NCBI GenBank assembly: GCA_038213435.1
Contig: JBBQTI010000056.1
Span: forward strand, 1 to 25,211
DNA: 25,211 nucleotides
From: PALSA-610 sp038213435
GTDB taxonomy: Bacteria; Actinomycetota; Acidimicrobiia; IMCC26256; PALSA-610
Reading direction: 5' to 3'
The translations under genes and the position numbers were made by a program. Below, one piece after another: positions 22,260 to 25,211 of the stretch (its first letter is position 1; each line of letters starts with the position of its first letter). The notes beneath the pieces are model-generated. The model was not told the DNA's origin. It saw nothing but the letters and a program-made list of their open reading frames with translations, and made no database searches.

Positions 22260-22670
22260 GTGACCACGGCCCGCTTCGACCTGCCGTCGACCGACAGCGA
22301 GACCCAGCCTTTTTGGGACGCCCTGAAGGACGGCAAGTTCCTCATCCGGCACTGCGACGCCTGCGGCCGCGACCACTACTACCCGCGCCCGTTCTGCCCG
22401 ACCTGCTGGAGTGAAAACGTCGCCTGGAAGGAGGCGTCGGGTCGGGGCACGCTTTACACGTACTCGGTCGTGCACGTGAATGATCTGCCGCCCTTCCACG
22501 AGCGCGTCCCCTACGTCGCGGCGATCGTCGAGCTCGAAGAGGGTCCGCGGGTGATGACGAACATCGAGGGCGTGCCGTTCGACGAGCTGCGCGCCGACCT
22601 CCCCGTCGTCGCCGAGTACAAGGCGATCTCGGACGACGTGACGATTCCCGTGTTCCGCCGCGCGGGCTGA
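22260..22670 (+). CDS. DUF35 OB-fold/zinc-ribbon protein (first copy)
   Basis: 136 aa, GTG 22260. A helical N-terminus (ETQPFWDALKDGKFLIRHC) is followed by a rubredoxin-like zinc ribbon with Cys32, Cys35, Cys46 and Cys49 (CDACGRDHYYPRPFCPTC). An OB-fold follows (GRGTLYTYSVVHV, VPYVAAIVELEEGPRVMTNI). DUF35 proteins act as partners of thiolase-fold enzymes; the ChsH2 DUF35 domain is needed by the Ltp2 aldolase. This gene follows MaoC by 61 nt, in the order of ChsH1-ChsH2, but without ChsH2's MaoC half. There is no strong Shine-Dalgarno sequence; GAGAACGAAG precedes the GTG. Confidence 0.85.
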   Translation: MTTARFDLPSTDSETQPFWDALKDGKFLIRHCDACGRDHYYPRPFCPTCWSENVAWKEASGRGTLYTYSVVHVNDLPPFHERVPYVAAIVELEEGPRVMTNIEGVPFDELRADLPVVAEYKAISDDVTIPVFRRAG

Positions 22671-22674
22671 CCGG

Positions 22675-22680
22675 TAGCGT
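22675..22680 (+). promoter_or_regulatory. Possible internal leaderless -10 box
   Basis: TAGCGT lies 8 nt before the GTG at 22689 and no ribosome binding site is present. It could give an internal promoter for the 22689-24710 part of the operon. Confidence 0.35.
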
Positions 22681-22688
22681 CACGCCCC

Positions 22689-23036
22689 GTGAACGAGGAC
22701 GAGCAGGACTGGAACTTTCCGTTCGAGGAACCGCTGCACGAGGTGTTCCCCCAGCTGCATGCCGCGCAGAACGCGTGGCTTTCGCAGATCGATTCCATCT
22801 CGGCTCCCGATCGCAAGACGCACGAGCTCATACGCCTCGCCGTGACCGTCGGATTGCGTAATCCCGCGGGCGTGCGACGCCACGCGCGTCTGGCGCGTGA
22901 GGTCGGTGCGTCGTGGGAGGAGATCCTCGGATCGATCATGTTGACCGTTCCGGGTCACGGGCTGTTACCCGCGGTCGAAGCCATACCGCACGCGCGCCGC
23001 GGCTTCGAAGAGGCGCGCGAGGCCGAACAGGAGTGA
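22689..23036 (+). CDS. Carboxymuconolactone decarboxylase (CMD)-family protein, no CxxC
   Basis: 115 aa, GTG 22689. The alpha-helical CMD/AhpD pattern is visible: THELIRLAVTVGLRNPAGVRRHARLAREVGASWEEILGSIMLTVPGHGLLPAVEAIPHARRGF. In AhpD-like members a CxxC within the HAR segment gives peroxidase-type redox activity; here this position reads NPAGVRRH with no cysteine, so redox catalysis is unlikely. CMD proteins without CxxC include true decarboxylases and unknowns. It sits between two DUF35 genes, ending 2 nt before the second, so it belongs to this acyl-CoA cluster. Its role there is not known to me. Confidence 0.78.
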   Translation: MNEDEQDWNFPFEEPLHEVFPQLHAAQNAWLSQIDSISAPDRKTHELIRLAVTVGLRNPAGVRRHARLAREVGASWEEILGSIMLTVPGHGLLPAVEAIPHARRGFEEAREAEQE

Positions 23037-23038
23037 CC

Positions 23039-23488
23039 GTGCCCGACGTGAAGGAGACGGCGCCGCCGTTTCGTATCCTGCCCAAGCTCAACGATCGCAA
23101 TCGCGACTTCTGGACGGCGGGCGCGCGCGGCGAGCTGCGGTTCTGGCGTTGTCAGGACTGCGGCTTCTACATCCATCCGCCGCAGCCGCTCTGCCCGATG
23201 TGCTACTCGAAGAACATGAAGACCGAAGCGGTGTCGGGGCGCGCGACGCTCGCCACCTTCTCGGTCAACCACCAACCATGGATGCCCGGCCCGGAATTGC
23301 CGTACATCGTCGCGATCATCGAGATCATCGAACAGCCCTCGGTGCGGCTGACGACCAACCTCGTGGACTGCGCGCCCGACGAGGCGCGCATCGAGATGCC
23401 GCTGCGGGTCACCTTCGAGCATCACCCCGATCCCGAAGGCGACATCTATATCCCGCTGTTCCGCCCGGATGTCGAGCGGGGGGAGTGA
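23039..23488 (+). CDS. DUF35 OB-fold/zinc-ribbon protein (second copy)
   Basis: 149 aa, GTG 23039 with Shine-Dalgarno AGGAG (23029-23033). A zinc ribbon uses Cys38, Cys41, Cys52 and Cys55 (CQDCGFYIHPPQPLCPMC), followed by an OB-fold (GRATLATFSVNHQPWMPGPELPYIVAIIEI). It is the paralogue of the 22260 protein but differs through most of its length and carries a longer N-terminus (PPFRILPKLNDRNRDFW). It starts 2 nt after the CMD stop and ends 4 nt before the thiolase-fold gene, the position expected for the direct DUF35 partner of the Ltp2-like enzyme. Confidence 0.87.
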   Translation: MPDVKETAPPFRILPKLNDRNRDFWTAGARGELRFWRCQDCGFYIHPPQPLCPMCYSKNMKTEAVSGRATLATFSVNHQPWMPGPELPYIVAIIEIIEQPSVRLTTNLVDCAPDEARIEMPLRVTFEHHPDPEGDIYIPLFRPDVERGE

Positions 23489-23492
23489 CGTC

Positions 23493-24710
23493 GTGGACGA
23501 GAATGAGATCATCGAGCGGCGTGCCTGCATCTCCGGAGTCGGCCAGTCCGACATCGGCCGGCGACTGTTCCGCGATCCACTCGAGCTGACGCTCGACGGT
23601 TGCCTCGCCGCGATCGAGCACGCCGGCCTGACGACCGCCGACATCGACGGCGTATCGACGTATCCCGGTCCGATGGGGACGCCGGCGGGCTTCTCGGGTG
23701 CGGGCGCATACGACGTGATGGACGCACTGCGCCTGAACTGCGGTTGGTACGGCAGCGGGCTCGAGACGTCGGGACAGCTTGGCTCGGTCGTGAATGCGTG
23801 TCTCGCGGTCGCGTCGGGGCTCGCGACCCACGTGCTGTGCTTCCGATCGGTCTACGAAGGCTCGGCGCAGGGCGACAAGGGGCGCTCCGCGGTAATGCCC
23901 GGCGGCGGCGGTGGAGACCGTGGCGGTGGCGGGTTCAAGGCTTCGGGGTTCATGCAGTGGAATCTGCCGTTCTCGGCGCCGTCGGCCGCGATCTGGATCG
24001 CGATGTTCGCGCAGCGTCATTTCCACGAGTACGGAACGACGCGCGAACAGCTCGCGTGGATCGCGATCAACGCGCGCCGCAACGCGGAGCTCAACCCGAA
24101 GGCGATCTACCGCGACCCGATGTCGATGGACGACTACATGGCGGCGCGCATGATCTCGTCGCCGTTCTGCCTCTTCGACTGCGACGTCCCATGCGACGGC
24201 GCGACCGCGGTCATCGTGTCGCGCCGCGACCGCGCCAAGGATTTGCGCAACCCGGCTCTGCGCGTCGAAGCCGTCGGAGTTCGCATCGACGGCCGCCCGT
24301 CGTGGGATCAGTTCGACGACCTGTCCACGATGACGAACCGCGCCGCGGGCAAGCAGTTGTGGGAGCGCACCGAGTACCGGCCGTCCGACGTTCAGACGGC
24401 CCAGCTGTACGACGGCTTCTCGTGGATCACGATGTCGTGGCTCGAAGCACTCGGCCTGTGCGGGTTGGGTGAGAGCGGTCCGTTCATCGAGGGCGGCACG
24501 CGCATCGCCCGCGATGGACAGCTGGCGCTCAACACCCACGGCGGCCAACTCTCGGCGGGGCGACTACACGGCTACGGATTCCTGCACGAAGGCGCCACCC
24601 AGATGTGGGGACAGGCGGGGGAGCGTCAGATCGCGAGGCCGCCCGAGGTGGGCGTGATCGCGGCCGGCGGCGGAAACACGTGCGGCTGCCTGCTCCTCGT
24701 GCGCGAGTAG
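23493..24710 (+). CDS. Ltp2-like thiolase-fold lipid-transfer protein (probable retro-aldolase)
   Basis: 405 aa from GTG 23493, with GGGGGAG 7 nt upstream; ATG 23469 would overlap the previous stop. Thiolase fold: ACISGVGQSDIGRR, SGQLGSVVNACLAVASG, AQLYDGFSWITMSWLEALGLCG and LNTHGGQLSAGRLHGYGFLHEG. The thiolase nucleophilic Cys is replaced (GLETSGQLGS) and the GHP motif reads THGG, so it is not a normal thiolase. Tyr306 in YDGF and the surrounding region match the Ltp2/SCP-x-like lyases, which cleave a steroid CoA ester by retro-aldol reaction with a DUF35 partner. A Gly-rich loop (about residues 137-149) is unusual. Substrate is inferred from context only. Confidence 0.85.
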   Translation: MDENEIIERRACISGVGQSDIGRRLFRDPLELTLDGCLAAIEHAGLTTADIDGVSTYPGPMGTPAGFSGAGAYDVMDALRLNCGWYGSGLETSGQLGSVVNACLAVASGLATHVLCFRSVYEGSAQGDKGRSAVMPGGGGGDRGGGGFKASGFMQWNLPFSAPSAAIWIAMFAQRHFHEYGTTREQLAWIAINARRNAELNPKAIYRDPMSMDDYMAARMISSPFCLFDCDVPCDGATAVIVSRRDRAKDLRNPALRVEAVGVRIDGRPSWDQFDDLSTMTNRAAGKQLWERTEYRPSDVQTAQLYDGFSWITMSWLEALGLCGLGESGPFIEGGTRIARDGQLALNTHGGQLSAGRLHGYGFLHEGATQMWGQAGERQIARPPEVGVIAAGGGNTCGCLLLVRE

Positions 24711-24726
24711 CACTGCCCCGACTGCG

Positions 24727-24732
24727 TACGCT
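24727..24732 (+). promoter_or_regulatory. Leaderless -10 box of cupin gene
   Basis: TACGCT lies 6 nt before the ATG at 24739, without a Shine-Dalgarno sequence. The cupin therefore probably has its own leaderless transcript instead of relying on the operon. Confidence 0.45.
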
Positions 24733-24738
24733 GGCTCC

Positions 24739-25074
24739 ATGCCGTTCGTCGATCCCGAACACATGCTGAGCGGAGAGCCGCTTCCCGGATGGCGCGGTCG
24801 GTTCTTCCACTCCGAGAACATGACGTTTTCCCACTACGACATCGCGGCCGACGCGGTTCCCCTGCATGAGCACGAACACGAGCAAGAAGAGGTCTGGCAC
24901 GTCGTCGACGGCGACCTGCTGATATCGATCGACGGAGTCGAGCAGTGTCTCGGTCCGGGCGCGGTCGCGGTCGTACCCCCGAACACCCGGCATTCGGTCC
25001 GGGCGCTGACCGCCGCTCGGGCAATCATCGCCGACTACCCGCTGCGCCACGAGCTGCCCGGCGGCATCAACTAG
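24739..25074 (+). CDS. Small cupin-domain protein
   Basis: 111 aa, ATG 24739. One cupin barrel. Motif 1 is HEHEHEQEEVWHVVDG, with metal ligands His45, His47 and Glu51 and the Gly58 end. Motif 2 is GPGAVAVVPPNTRHSV with His85. All four metal ligands of the usual cupin site are present, so it probably binds Mn, Fe, Ni or Zn. Small single-domain cupins include dioxygenases, isomerases and sugar- or acid-binding regulators; no substrate can be assigned. It lies 28 nt after the thiolase-fold gene but may be transcribed independently. Confidence 0.85.
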   Translation: MPFVDPEHMLSGEPLPGWRGRFFHSENMTFSHYDIAADAVPLHEHEHEQEEVWHVVDGDLLISIDGVEQCLGPGAVAVVPPNTRHSVRALTAARAIIADYPLRHELPGGIN

Positions 25075-25121
25075 CCCCGATAGTTCACGAGTTCGTGGGT
25101 GAGGCCGGTCGCTGAGCGCGA

Positions 25122-25191
25122 CAAGTGCCCTGTCCGTAAGGCATTCTTGGGGTTGCGACACACCAAGCATTGCCGACGGGAAGGGCACTTG
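25122..25191. repeat. 70-bp imperfect palindrome
   Basis: CAAGTGCCCT (25122-25131) and AGGGCACTTG (25182-25191) are perfect 10-bp arms. Inside them CCGT/ACGG and CTTGG/CCAAG also pair, giving about 29-nt imperfect arms around a 12-nt loop (GGTTGCGACACA). Large nested hairpins like this occur at insertion-sequence ends, in MITEs and as terminators. It does not resemble the neighbouring genes. Confidence 0.7.
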
Positions 25192-25195
25192 ACGG

Positions 25196-25211
25196 ATGAA
25201 CGTTACCAGCA
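25196..25211 (+). CDS. Start of a truncated ORF at the window edge
   Basis: ATG at 25196 followed by AAC GTT ACC AGC (MNVTS), open to the window end and immediately after the palindrome. Only five codons are visible, so identity cannot be judged. Its position next to the palindrome would suit a transposase gene. Confidence 0.25.

Noticed and set aside
1..25211. tRNA, rRNA or CRISPR array
   Set aside because: I saw no cloverleaf-like pattern with conserved TTC and CCA-type elements, no rRNA segments and no regularly spaced direct repeats beyond the two-copy ones described.

Overview
High-GC bacterial chromosome from an actinomycete-type organism. The GC-rich codon use, many GTG starts, an F420-type luciferase-like oxidoreductase, a large NAD-dependent glutamate dehydrogenase and actinobacterial steroid/acyl-CoA side-chain genes point to Actinomycetota. 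Acidimicrobiia is my best guess, but that is inference. Many genes seem to have leaderless transcripts: a TANNNT box lies 6-8 nt before the start codon.

Layout. (1) 1-1715 is the right end of an integrated element, with a large serine recombinase on the minus strand. It is inserted inside a tadA/cpaF secretion ATPase gene, whose 3' part resumes at about 1720. (2) 1720-5150 is a Tad/Flp pilus locus on the plus strand: truncated tadA, tadB, tadC, a 51-aa pilin, two TadE-like pseudopilins and a TadG-like protein. It is rearranged. The N-terminal half of tadC (about 2840-3229) lies in inverted orientation between the tadB N-terminal part and the tadC C-terminal half. The TadG-like gene has no stop of its own and reads into opposite-strand genes. 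(3) 5155-6262 holds two minus-strand genes, a ParB-like protein and a membrane/coiled-coil protein. (4) 6415-8884 encodes a thiolase, an F420-type monooxygenase and a dodecin. (5) 8963-12066 encodes ExoD (minus), a small lipoprotein and a large secreted protein. (6) 12156-16901 is the giant NAD-glutamate dehydrogenase (minus), divergent from a HisN-type phosphatase, which is followed by an FGGY sugar kinase and a [3Fe-4S] ferredoxin. (7) 19530-24710 is a lipid or steroid side-chain degradation cluster: a two-domain FadE34-like acyl-CoA dehydrogenase, a MaoC hydratase, two DUF35 proteins, a CMD-family protein and an Ltp2-like thiolase-fold lyase. A cupin follows. (8) 25122-25211 is a 70-bp imperfect palindrome followed by the first codons of an ORF, possibly a mobile-element edge.

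How the genes work together. The acyl-CoA dehydrogenase would desaturate an acyl-CoA, the MaoC protein would hydrate it, and the Ltp2-like/DUF35 pair would cleave it by retro-aldol chemistry. This resembles the actinobacterial cholesterol side-chain route, except that the MaoC and DUF35 parts are separate genes. The 6415 thiolase could handle beta-ketoacyl-CoA products. A shared palindrome, TGACGCNGNYGTCA-like, lies just upstream of the thiolase, the dehydrogenase and the MaoC gene. This suggests a common, unidentified regulator.
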